From the NCBI GenBank assembly GCA_963580005.1, contig CAUZJR010000328.1, positions 1-6,417 of the forward strand: a stretch of DNA of 6,417 bases, in the 5' to 3' direction. Numbering within the stretch: position 1 is the first letter of the stretch; every line of letters begins with the position of its first letter. The stretch is from UBA8437 sp963580005. GTDB taxonomy: Bacteria; Planctomycetota; Planctomycetia; Planctomycetales; Planctomycetaceae. Both the position numbers and the translations under genes were made by a program. The notes beneath the pieces were generated by a model. That model was not told the DNA's origin and ran no database searches. It saw nothing but the letters and a program-made list of their open reading frames with translations. Positions 1 to 6,178 of the stretch are shown piece after piece.

Positions 1-17
1 GGCGAAGCTGGTCCCGG

Positions 18-959
18 TCAGCTCGGCTCCGGCTTCCAATTGACCACGGCGATGCCGACGGCGACCGCCGCGGCGGCGACCAGCAGCCACGGCGAGGGTG
101 CTGCTTCGCGGAATCCCCAAGCGATCAGGACTCCGAAGATCGGAGTCGAAAACGCAAAGACACTCAGCCGAGCGGCGGGGTGCCGCTTGAGCAGTTGGGA
201 CTGAACGGCGAAGCAGAAGCCGGCGACGACCAGGCCCTGGTACAGCAGTCCCAGCCCCGTTTCGAAGCGGAACTGGCCCAGGTCGACCTGGTCCGATTCG
301 AGCACCAGGGAGGTCACGCTGAACAGGGCGACTCCGACCAGGTCGTGCCACAGAATCAACCGAGCCGGCGGAACGACTCGGACGGCCTGCTTGGTGTAGA
401 TGATCTTCACTCCCAGTAAGAACCCACTGGCGACCAGCAGCAGGTCGCCGGAGATCGAGGGTTGGTCGAGGCCTGCGGAGGCGGCTTCGGGGCTACCCGA
501 GGAGACGACCAGCACCAGTACGACTCCCGATGCGGCCACGACCAGTCCCAGCAGGCGTCGGGCATTGAGTCGATCGGTGCGGGTGACGAAGTGCTCGATC
601 GCCGCCACCCACAGCACGAAGGTGTTGATCAGCAGTGAGCCGTGCGACGGGCTGGAGGAGTGGAGTCCGAGGTGGAACAGGGAGATCTGTGCATACAGCA
701 GCAGGCCACAGATCAGTGCGGGCCGTCGTTGCGAGGGTTCCAGGCCCAGGCCGACCCTCTGCACCGAGCACCACACGACCATGAACCCGGCCGCCAGCAG
801 GAAGCGGGCCGCCGCCACGCCGATGGGGGGCAGCACGTCCTGGGAGTACTTGATCGCGACGGGTGTGCCGGCCCACAGGAAGCTGGTCAGCACCGCCCAC
901 GTTGCCGACGAGGCTCCGATCGGCTGGCGACCCTCTTCGGGTTCCCGGCTCGTGGACAT
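18..959 (-). CDS. EamA/DMT-family inner-membrane transporter
   Basis: Predicted 313-residue integral membrane protein of the drug/metabolite transporter superfamily, with two EamA-like halves (about residues 20-152 and 169-308). Roughly ten hydrophobic segments can be read, near residues 18-38, 46-66, 80-98, 107-124, 136-154, 171-188, 203-221, 233-252, 265-284 and 289-307. The second half has the family's typical penultimate-helix pattern (TPIFGVLIAW, 272-281) followed by a Glu at 285. Family members move small metabolites or amino acids across the inner membrane; the substrate cannot be read from sequence. I chose the ATG at 959 over an in-frame upstream ATG at 1007: the first 16 residues of the longer version are Arg/Gly-rich and unlike the family. 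AAGGAG lies 13 nt upstream of the ATG (973-978 on the plus strand), a somewhat long spacing. The stop is TGA at 20-18. The gene diverges from the heme-protein gene. Family call is firm; function is generic. Confidence 0.9.
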   Translation of the reverse strand: MSTSREPEEGRQPIGASSATWAVLTSFLWAGTPVAIKYSQDVLPPIGVAAARFLLAAGFMVVWCSVQRVGLGLEPSQRRPALICGLLLYAQISLFHLGLHSSSPSHGSLLINTFVLWVAAIEHFVTRTDRLNARRLLGLVVAASGVVLVLVVSSGSPEAASAGLDQPSISGDLLLVASGFLLGVKIIYTKQAVRVVPPARLILWHDLVGVALFSVTSLVLESDQVDLGQFRFETGLGLLYQGLVVAGFCFAVQSQLLKRHPAARLSVFAFSTPIFGVLIAWGFREAAPSPWLLVAAAAVAVGIAVVNWKPEPS

Positions 960-999
960 TCCTACCCCTGCACTCCTTCGCGGCCGGCCATCGACACAA

Positions 1000-1029
1000 T
1001 TGCCCAAGTCGGCACGAACGGGTTACCGT
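1000..1029 (+). promoter_or_regulatory. Weak sigma70-like promoter candidate for the dehydrogenase gene
   Basis: TTGCCC (1000-1005), an 18-bp spacer, then TACCGT (1024-1029). The -35 matches the consensus at four of six positions and the -10 at only three. Transcription would start near 1036, leaving a leader of about 55 nt before the GTG at 1091. Planctomycete promoters are poorly defined, so this is only a candidate. Confidence 0.2.
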
Positions 1030-1052
1030 AGTGGCCCGCTTCCAAAAGTCAA
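1025..1052 (-). promoter_or_regulatory. Sigma70-like promoter candidate for the transporter gene
   Basis: On the minus strand TTGACT (1052-1047) is followed by a 16-bp spacer and TACGGT (1030-1025). The -35 matches at five of six positions, the -10 at three. Its -10 overlaps the -10 candidate of the opposite promoter, so the two polymerases could not bind at once if both are real. The match is suggestive only. Confidence 0.25.
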
Positions 1053-1090
1053 TTGGCCCGGATTCCTGGCCGTTCGTGGAGACACTCATC

Positions 1091-4000
1091 GTGAGATTGC
1101 TTGTGCTATGCGGCCTGCTGGTGTTCACCGCGTTGAGACCCGTCGCAGTCCAGGGGGCCGAACCGCCACCGGTGAGCCGCGACCCTCGGTTGGTGATCGA
1201 GCTCTTCGCCTCGGATCCGCAGATCGTGACCCCCACCGGCCTGGACGTCGATCACGCCGGGCGGGTGTTCGCGATCGAGAGCAATACTCACTTTCCGCCG
1301 GAAGGCTACGACCGTCATCCCACCGATCGGTTGCTGGTGCTCAGGGATCTCGACGGCGACGGGCATGCCGAGGTGCCGACGGTGTTCGCCGACGGGTTCG
1401 TGCACGCGATGAGTGTCTCGGTGCGGACCTCGCACGACCCGTCCCAACCCGACACCGTGCTGGTGGCGACGCGGAAGGAAGTGATCGCGCTGTGGGACGA
1501 CGACGGTGACCTGGTGGCCGATCGCCGCACCCGCATCCTGCAGCTGGAGACCAAGGGCAACTACCCGCACAACGGCCTGGCCGGTTTCGCCTTCGACGCT
1601 CACGGTCACATGTACATCGGCCTGGGCGAGAACCTGGGCGCCCCGTACAAGCTGATCGGCAGCGACAAGACGACTCTGTCCGGCGGTGGCGAGGGTGGCA
1701 ACATCTACCGTTGCCGGCTGGACGGTTCGCATCTGCAGCAGTTTGCCACCGGCTTCTGGAACCCTCATGCCAACTGCGTCGACGCCTTCGGCCGGCTGTT
1801 CTGTGTCGACAACGATCCCGACAGCCTGCCTCCGTGTCGACTGATGCACATCGTCGCCGGCGGCGACTACGGCTACCGTTTCCGCAACGGCCGCAAGGGG
1901 TTTCATCCGTTCACGAGTTGGAACGGCGAGATTCCCGGCACGTTGCCGATGCTGGCGGGGACCGGCGAGGCTCCTTCGGGAATCGTCGCCTACGAATCGG
2001 ACGGTTTGCCCTCGGAATACGTGGGGAACCTGCTGGTGACCAGTTGGGGAGACCACCGGATCGACCGGTTCCGGTTGAAGGAACGCGGAGCGTCGTTTGA
2101 ATCGGTGGCCGAGGTGTTGATCCAGGGTGGAGTCAATTTCCGGCCGGTCGGACTGGCCACGGCGCCCGACGGAAGCCTGTACTGCACCGATTGGGTGCTG
2201 AGGGATTACAAGGTGCATGGCCGGGGCCGGGTGTGGCGGCTCCGCCAGAAGGCGACCGGAAATCAACCGCCCGCCAGGCCGGTGGTCGACGTTGCGACGC
2301 TGAGTGCCAGCACCCCCGTCGATCGACTCTCGCGGCTGGTGCAGTCGCCTCGCATCGAGTTGCGGCGTGTGGCTGCGAGGATGTTGGCTGAGAGTTCCGA
2401 GGGTCGTGGCTGGTTGAGGCGTCTGATCGCCGACTCTCGGCAGAGCCCACGGACGCGGGTCGAAGTGCTTTGGGCCATGGCCGAAGTGGATCGCGGAGAC
2501 GAGGATTTCGGGTTCCTGAGACCGGGAGCGAAACGGGCACGATTGGCCGGCGGTTCGACCGAGGTCGAGATTGCGGCGATCGAGCTGATCGGGTCGGGGC
2601 AGTTTCCCTTCGATGCCAGCAAGCGCAACTTCCTCGAGGACGAGCGGGTGGCGGCGATGCTGTGGGTGCCGGACCCGTTGGACCGTCCGGGTCCGACCCG
2701 CGGCCACCGTGCCCGCTGGGCCGCCGCGGCGATGCGATTGTTGAGTCTCGAGCAGGCCATCGGGTTCCTGGAACCCGACGATCCCTTCCTGCTGGCGGCC
2801 GTCTTGCGCAGGACTCTGCGCAAGGACGTCACCGGGCCGGACCTGCTGAACGCCATTCGCCTGGGCCTGGTCGGAGCCGGCGGGGACCTGCGGCGGCAGC
2901 AGGCGATCAGGACCCTGCTGGTGCTGTCGCTGCTGAAACGGTTCAACAACCCCGCACTCACCCGCCAGATGCTCGGCGGCGACGGAGTCGACCCGGTGGC
3001 CCGTCGGCTGGTGGTGCAGTGGGTGGCCGAATCGGGCCAGAAGGAACTCAGGCCCCAGGTCGCCTCGATCCTCGACGACCCCGACATCACCGCCGACCTG
3101 TTCCATACGACTCTCGCCGCCCTGGACATGCTCGACGGCGGCGACCCCAAGAAGATCGACAACACGCCGCCGTCGGAGTTGGCCCTGCCGTTATTGCGAG
3201 ACAGCAAGCGGTCGGCCGCCGTGAGATCCCTGGCCTTGCAGCTGGTCGACCCGTCGTCCAAGGGGTTGGATCGCAAGCTGTTCGCCGAACTGCTGGTCTC
3301 GAAAGAACCCCACCTGGTGGCCGAAACGGTCCGCACACTGGGCCTCTCGACTCACGGCTTCGCCAGTGTGTTGCTGCTGGAGGTGGCCCGAGACGGCAAG
3401 CGTCCGCTAGAGGTGCGGGCCGATGCGGTGGCCGGACTGGGCGGCTTCGCGACACGTCCCGACGTGGCCGGAGCATTACGGGGGTGGGTGGCGGACCCCG
3501 AGTTGGTGGTGCGGGCCGAGGCGTTGCGGTCGCTGAGAGCTTCGCTGGGATCTGATGAGGGCAGCCGGGCCGCTCTGGCGGGGATGATCGAGGCGGCGGT
3601 GAAACAGGGGAAGCCGTCGAATGACCGGGAACGCGACCTGGTGGATCGCCTGGCTACGTCGCTGAAGGTCGCCGGGCAGGGTGTGCCGATGTCGCTGAAG
3701 GGGATCGCTCCGAGGCGGCCGACTCGGCCCGAGGACTGGGAACGGCTGGTCGGCAGCGGAGGCAGCGTGGAGGCGGGGCGACGGGTGTTCTTTCACAACG
3801 CCGGACCCCAGTGCGCACGCTGTCACACGGTCAACGGGCGAGGCCGTCGGGTGGGGCCGGACCTGTCGCTGATCGCTCGGTCCCGGAATCGACGCCAGTT
3901 GCTCGAATCGATCCTGGTGCCCAGCCGCGAGGTTGCTCCGCAGTTCACGTCGTGGACGCTGGTGACGACCGATGGCAAGGTGCTGGTGGGGGTTATCGTC

Positions 4001-4180
4001 TACGAAAACCGTGACCGGTTGACGATCGAGGACGCCCAGGGGAAACAGACTAACCTGGCCAACACCGAGGTGGAACTGAGGACGCCTGAGAAGACGTCGT
4101 TGATGCCCGAGAAGCTGATCGATCGCCTGGCGATCAGCGAGTTGAGGGACTTGCTGGCGTTCCTGGAGACGCTGAAGTGA
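1091..4180 (+). CDS. PVC-type heme-binding CxxCH protein: exported dehydrogenase-like propeller, HEAT-like repeats and cytochrome c domain
   Basis: Predicted 1029-residue secreted oxidoreductase. Residues 1-22 are a signal peptide (hydrophobic LLVLCGLLVFTAL, likely cut near VQG-A). Residues about 30-390 form a sorbosone/glucose-dehydrogenase-like beta-propeller, with Ca-binding-like DLDGDG (86-91) and DDDGD (136-140), HNGLAGFAF (160-168), FWNPH (222-226) and GGDYGY (257-262). Residues about 405-870 are alpha-helical with HEAT-like units such as VRADAVAGL. The C-terminus (about 890-1029) is a cytochrome c domain with CARCH (908-912) and a likely distal ligand Met1005 in SLMPEKL. This order matches the planctomycete/verrucomicrobial families described as putative membrane-bound dehydrogenase plus Pirellula/Verrucomicrobium-type heme-binding domain. 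The expected role is periplasmic sugar or alcohol oxidation with electrons passed to the heme, but substrate and cofactor (PQQ is a guess) are unknown. The GTG start has GGAG upstream and places the signal peptide at the N-terminus; a longer ORF from 863 overlaps the transporter and is rejected. Confidence 0.94.
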   Translation: MRLLVLCGLLVFTALRPVAVQGAEPPPVSRDPRLVIELFASDPQIVTPTGLDVDHAGRVFAIESNTHFPPEGYDRHPTDRLLVLRDLDGDGHAEVPTVFADGFVHAMSVSVRTSHDPSQPDTVLVATRKEVIALWDDDGDLVADRRTRILQLETKGNYPHNGLAGFAFDAHGHMYIGLGENLGAPYKLIGSDKTTLSGGGEGGNIYRCRLDGSHLQQFATGFWNPHANCVDAFGRLFCVDNDPDSLPPCRLMHIVAGGDYGYRFRNGRKGFHPFTSWNGEIPGTLPMLAGTGEAPSGIVAYESDGLPSEYVGNLLVTSWGDHRIDRFRLKERGASFESVAEVLIQGGVNFRPVGLATAPDGSLYCTDWVLRDYKVHGRGRVWRLRQKATGNQPPARPVVDVATLSASTPVDRLSRLVQSPRIELRRVAARMLAESSEGRGWLRRLIADSRQSPRTRVEVLWAMAEVDRGDEDFGFLRPGAKRARLAGGSTEVEIAAIELIGSGQFPFDASKRNFLEDERVAAMLWVPDPLDRPGPTRGHRARWAAAAMRLLSLEQAIGFLEPDDPFLLAAVLRRTLRKDVTGPDLLNAIRLGLVGAGGDLRRQQAIRTLLVLSLLKRFNNPALTRQMLGGDGVDPVARRLVVQWVAESGQKELRPQVASILDDPDITADLFHTTLAALDMLDGGDPKKIDNTPPSELALPLLRDSKRSAAVRSLALQLVDPSSKGLDRKLFAELLVSKEPHLVAETVRTLGLSTHGFASVLLLEVARDGKRPLEVRADAVAGLGGFATRPDVAGALRGWVADPELVVRAEALRSLRASLGSDEGSRAALAGMIEAAVKQGKPSNDRERDLVDRLATSLKVAGQGVPMSLKGIAPRRPTRPEDWERLVGSGGSVEAGRRVFFHNAGPQCARCHTVNGRGRRVGPDLSLIARSRNRRQLLESILVPSREVAPQFTSWTLVTTDGKVLVGVIVYENRDRLTIEDAQGKQTNLANTEVELRTPEKTSLMPEKLIDRLAISELRDLLAFLETLK

Positions 4181-4186
4181 GTGTTG

Positions 4187-4243
4187 GGGGTCAGACGCCG
4201 CCTGTGGTTCGCCGCAGGCGGACCACAAGCGGGGCCTGACCCC
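4187..4243. repeat. 57-bp imperfect palindrome between convergent genes (REP-like hairpin, possible bidirectional terminator)
   Basis: The element begins with GGGGTCAG (4187-4194) and ends with its complement CTGACCCC (4236-4243). Aligned with its own reverse complement, the 28-nt arms differ at five positions, one of which can form a G-T pair. The centre contains CCGC/GCGG and TGTGGT/ACCACA segments. It starts 6 nt after the dehydrogenase stop and ends 9 nt before the stop of the opposing gene, so it fills nearly the whole convergent gap. A transcript from either strand would fold into a long stable hairpin. Neither side has a U-run, so it is not a classic intrinsic terminator. Its shape suits a dispersed REP-type element, but only one copy is in the window. 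Confidence 0.7.
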
Positions 4244-4252
4244 TTCCCCAGA

Positions 4253-5506
4253 CTAGCCCGAAACCAGCTCACCCAGCACACCCACGGTCCGCTCGATTTC
4301 CTCGAGCGTGTTGTAGTGCAGGGCACTGATCCGCAGCGTGCCGTGAGGTTCCAGGCCCAGTGCCTCGGTTGCCGGCAACGCGTAGTGGTTGCCCGGCCAG
4401 GTGAAGATGCCCCGGCCGGCCAATCCGCGGGCCAATTCAAGCGGAGTACGTTGCTGGTGAGTGATCGAGTAGGTTGCGACTCGCTGGTCGATCTGTCGGG
4501 GATCGGTGATTCCGTGGATGGTGATTCCGTCGAGTCCGGTGAGTCCCTGGAGCAGGGCCAGCGAGAGTTCTCGTTCGTGTTCGCCGATCGCCTCGAAGGC
4601 ACTCACCAGCGCCTCTCTTCGCGACTGTGCCTGCGGGTCGACCTCCCGTCCCAGGTCGGCCAGGTACTCGATCGCCGCCCCCACCCCGGCAATACCCTCG
4701 TGGTTCCCCGTCCCGGTCATCCATTTTCCGGGCAGTTGATTGGTGGCCGGCCGCAACTTGTAGGGCTCAAGCGACTCGAGCAGTTCGCGTCGTCCCCACA
4801 AGAGTCCGACGTGGGGGCCGAAGAACTTGTAGGCCGAGCAGGCCAGGAGATCGCAGTCCCAGTCGACGACATCGAGCAATCGATGAGGGGCCAGGTGGAC
4901 GGCGTCGACGAAGACGAGTGCTTCGACCTCGTGAGCCATCCGGGTGATCTCGGCGACGGGGTTGACCGAGCCGGAGAGGTTCGAGGCGGATCCGATGGCG
5001 ACCAGGCGGGTGGCAGGGGTGAGGTGTTTGCGGAGGTCGTCGAGGTCGAGCGAGGCGGTTGCGGGATCGATCGCTGCGTGGTCGACGGCGACCCCGGCAT
5101 CGCGGGCGGCCAGTGACCAGGGCGTGACGTTGGCGTCGTGATCGAGGTGAGTGACGAGGATCCTGTCGCCGGGGCCCCAGGTCGCGGCCAGGGCGCGTGA
5201 GATGGCCAGGGTCAGGGTGGTCATGTTGGAGCCGAAGGCGACCGTGTCGGGGTCCGAGACGCCCAGGAAGTCGGCGGCGGCGCGGTGAGCCGAGTCGAGC
5301 ACCGCGTCACTCTCGATGCTGGTCGCAAACGGGCCGCCGTGGTTGGCGTTGGTCTCTCGCAGGTAGTCGCCCACCGCGTCGGCCACGCGGGCGGGAACCT
5401 GGCTGCCAGCGGCTCCGTCGAGAAACACGGCGGGGTGACCGTCGACGGTGCGGCCCAGGGCCGGGAACCGGGCACGGATGGCATCGAGATCGAAGCGGTC
5501 CGTCAT
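4253..5506 (-). CDS. Cysteine-desulfurase-like PLP enzyme (class V aminotransferase fold) without the catalytic Cys
   Basis: A 417-residue cytoplasmic PLP-dependent enzyme, close to the usual length of SufS/CsdA-type proteins. PLP-site residues can be matched to SufS: His123 (HLDHDAN, stacking on the ring), Asp201 in DAVH (ring nitrogen), Lys227 in SAYKFFGPH (Schiff-base lysine), and Arg392 in TLRIS (substrate carboxylate). The Gln of the SufS DxxQ motif is His204 here. The loop holding the SufS catalytic Cys reads PGNHYALP (371-378), with Tyr375 in the Cys position. This pattern fits the 'cysteine desulfurase-like' (VC1184-type) subfamily, whose function is not established; persulfide chemistry at that Cys cannot occur. 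ATG at 5506 lies 21 bp after the rplU stop, with only a weak GAGAGTGG ribosome-site candidate, so co-transcription with rplU is likely. The stop is TAG at 4255-4253. No suf or isc genes are adjacent. The fold is secure; the reaction is unknown. Confidence 0.92.
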   Translation of the reverse strand: MTDRFDLDAIRARFPALGRTVDGHPAVFLDGAAGSQVPARVADAVGDYLRETNANHGGPFATSIESDAVLDSAHRAAADFLGVSDPDTVAFGSNMTTLTLAISRALAATWGPGDRILVTHLDHDANVTPWSLAARDAGVAVDHAAIDPATASLDLDDLRKHLTPATRLVAIGSASNLSGSVNPVAEITRMAHEVEALVFVDAVHLAPHRLLDVVDWDCDLLACSAYKFFGPHVGLLWGRRELLESLEPYKLRPATNQLPGKWMTGTGNHEGIAGVGAAIEYLADLGREVDPQAQSRREALVSAFEAIGEHERELSLALLQGLTGLDGITIHGITDPRQIDQRVATYSITHQQRTPLELARGLAGRGIFTWPGNHYALPATEALGLEPHGTLRISALHYNTLEEIERTVGVLGELVSG

Positions 5507-5527
5507 GAGGCCACTCTCAAGGGCCCT

Positions 5528-6088
5528 CTACTTGTCGGATTCCGCCTCGGCCGACTCCTCGTCGCCGGCTGCCTCCTCGTCGTCGCCGCCGTCCTCGTCT
5601 TCAGCCGCTTCTTCTTCGGCGGTCTCTTCTTCAGCGGTCTCTTCTTCAGCGGTCTCTTCTTCAGCGGTCTCGTCTTCAGCGGTCTCGTCTTCAGCGGTCT
5701 CGGGTTCCGGAGTCGGCTCGGGAGTTTCCTCTTCAGGCTCCTCCTCGGGCGTCTCGACGATTTCCAGTCCGGGCACGTTGATCTCGGTGACCTTGATCTG
5801 TGTGTACTTTTGTCGGTGTCCGGTGTGTCGTCTGGAGTTCTTACGTCGTCGGATCTTCTGGATTTCGAGCTTGGGTCCCTTGACCTCGGTTTCGACCACT
5901 TCGGCGGTCACGGTGGCTCCATCGATCACCGGTTGACCGATGGAGCTGGCTCCGCCTCCGTTGGCCAGCAGCACCCGATCGAACTCGATCGTCTGTCCGG
6001 CTTCGGAGTCCTTGCGGTAGTCGATGGTCAGTTCGTCACCGGTTGAGACGCGGTACTGGTGACTTCCGTCGGTGATGACAGCGAACAT
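5528..6088 (-). CDS. rplU: 50S ribosomal protein L21 (bL21) with long acidic C-terminal tail
   Basis: A 186-residue protein; the first ~108 residues are a complete bL21, which in E. coli is 103 residues in total. It starts MFAVITDGSHQYRV, has the family's basic stretch KIRRRKNSRRHTGHRQKYT (78-96), and ends with a strand around TQIKVTEI. bL21 binds 23S rRNA in the large subunit. Residues 111-186 are an added tail with no homology I recognise, 42 of 76 residues being Asp or Glu, including seven ETAEE-like pentapeptides (130-164). The tail is probably disordered and could reach outside the ribosome or act in assembly; this is inference. ATG at 6088 gives the canonical L21 N-terminus, though there is no strong Shine-Dalgarno. 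Upstream is RNase E/G; downstream, where rpmA (L27) usually sits, is the PLP enzyme. Confidence 0.97.
   Translation of the reverse strand: MFAVITDGSHQYRVSTGDELTIDYRKDSEAGQTIEFDRVLLANGGGASSIGQPVIDGATVTAEVVETEVKGPKLEIQKIRRRKNSRRHTGHRQKYTQIKVTEINVPGLEIVETPEEEPEEETPEPTPEPETAEDETAEDETAEEETAEEETAEEETAEEEAAEDEDGGDDEEAAGDEESAEAESDK
5598..5701 (-). repeat. 15-bp in-frame tandem repeat encoding ETAE(E/D) in the L21 tail
   Basis: The plus-strand core TCTTCAGCGGTCTC recurs exactly five times at 15-bp steps (starting at 5628, 5643, 5658, 5673 and 5688). A sixth copy with one change starts at 5613, and a degraded seventh occupies 5598-5612. Copies are identical even at synonymous positions, apart from a codon alternation giving Glu or Asp at the fifth residue. 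Such uniformity indicates recent duplication by slippage, and copy number may vary between strains. The period is a multiple of three, so changes keep the reading frame. Confidence 0.93.
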
Positions 6089-6178
6089 GGCCGGAATTCC
6101 GCTTGGCGTCGCGTGGAAAGTGAGAGGGTGAGAATCGGAGATTGTAGAGGGTTATTTTTTTGAATTCGAGCCATCCGG
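6089..6178 (-). promoter_or_regulatory. Leader between RNase E/G gene and rplU, with promoter candidate
   Basis: This 90-bp gap is AT-richer than its surroundings near 6151-6166. On the minus strand TACAAT (6146-6141, five of six to the -10 consensus) has TCGAAT (6169-6164, three of six to the -35) at 17-bp spacing. Transcription would begin near 6134 and give rplU a leader of about 46 nt. The leader ends with the 10-bp palindrome CGGAATTCCG (6092-6101), just before the ATG where a ribosome site would be expected. There is no terminator-like hairpin with a U-run after the RNase stop, so read-through from upstream is also possible. Confidence 0.4.

Larger units (their letters stand above)
960..1090. 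promoter_or_regulatory. Divergent intergenic control region with inverted repeat
   Basis: This 131-bp gap separates the divergent transporter and dehydrogenase starts. A 9-bp perfect inverted repeat is present: CACGAACGG at 1013-1021 and CCGTTCGTG at 1070-1078, with a 48-bp spacer. A short direct repeat, CAATTGCCC (997-1005) and CAATTGGCCC (1050-1059), is also seen. Either could be a regulator site, but arms this short can occur by chance and no known operator is recognised. The dehydrogenase GTG at 1091 is preceded by GGAG at 1078-1081 with a 9-nt gap, which supports that start. Confidence 0.4.

Noticed and set aside
863..1090. N-terminal extension of the dehydrogenase reading frame back to an ATG at 863
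   Set aside because: It overlaps the start of the divergent transporter gene and would bury the clear signal peptide that begins at GTG 1091, which also has GGAG upstream.
400..1509. Plus-strand open frame of 369 codons across the transporter and dehydrogenase starts
   Set aside because: Arg/Ser/Thr-rich, no family resemblance, and it lies over two well-supported genes and their intergenic region.
1106..3106. Long open frame of 666 codons antisense to the dehydrogenase gene
   Set aside because: It is rich in His, Arg, Gln and Pro with no recognisable domain, as expected for the opposite strand of a GC-rich gene with strong codon bias.
4181..5116. Plus-strand 311-codon frame starting in the palindrome
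   Set aside because: Antisense to the well-supported PLP enzyme; the composition is that of a shadow frame.
5598..5701. CRISPR-like array of 15-bp repeats
   Set aside because: The repeats are directly contiguous, in frame and without spacers, so they are a coding tandem repeat.
5448..5936. Plus-strand Ser/Ala-rich frame with SSSAV repeats
   Set aside because: Another antisense frame of the same L21 repeat, with low-complexity content only.
5285..6046. Plus-strand frame with repeated FFSGL units that looks like a pentapeptide-repeat protein
   Set aside because: The repeat is the antisense reading of the 15-bp tandem repeat in the L21 tail; the rest is antisense to L21 and the PLP enzyme.
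6151..6160. T-rich run (gttatttttt) as a terminator
   Set aside because: On the strand being transcribed here it reads as A-rich, and there is no GC-rich hairpin directly before the T-run on the plus strand that would end a known transcript.
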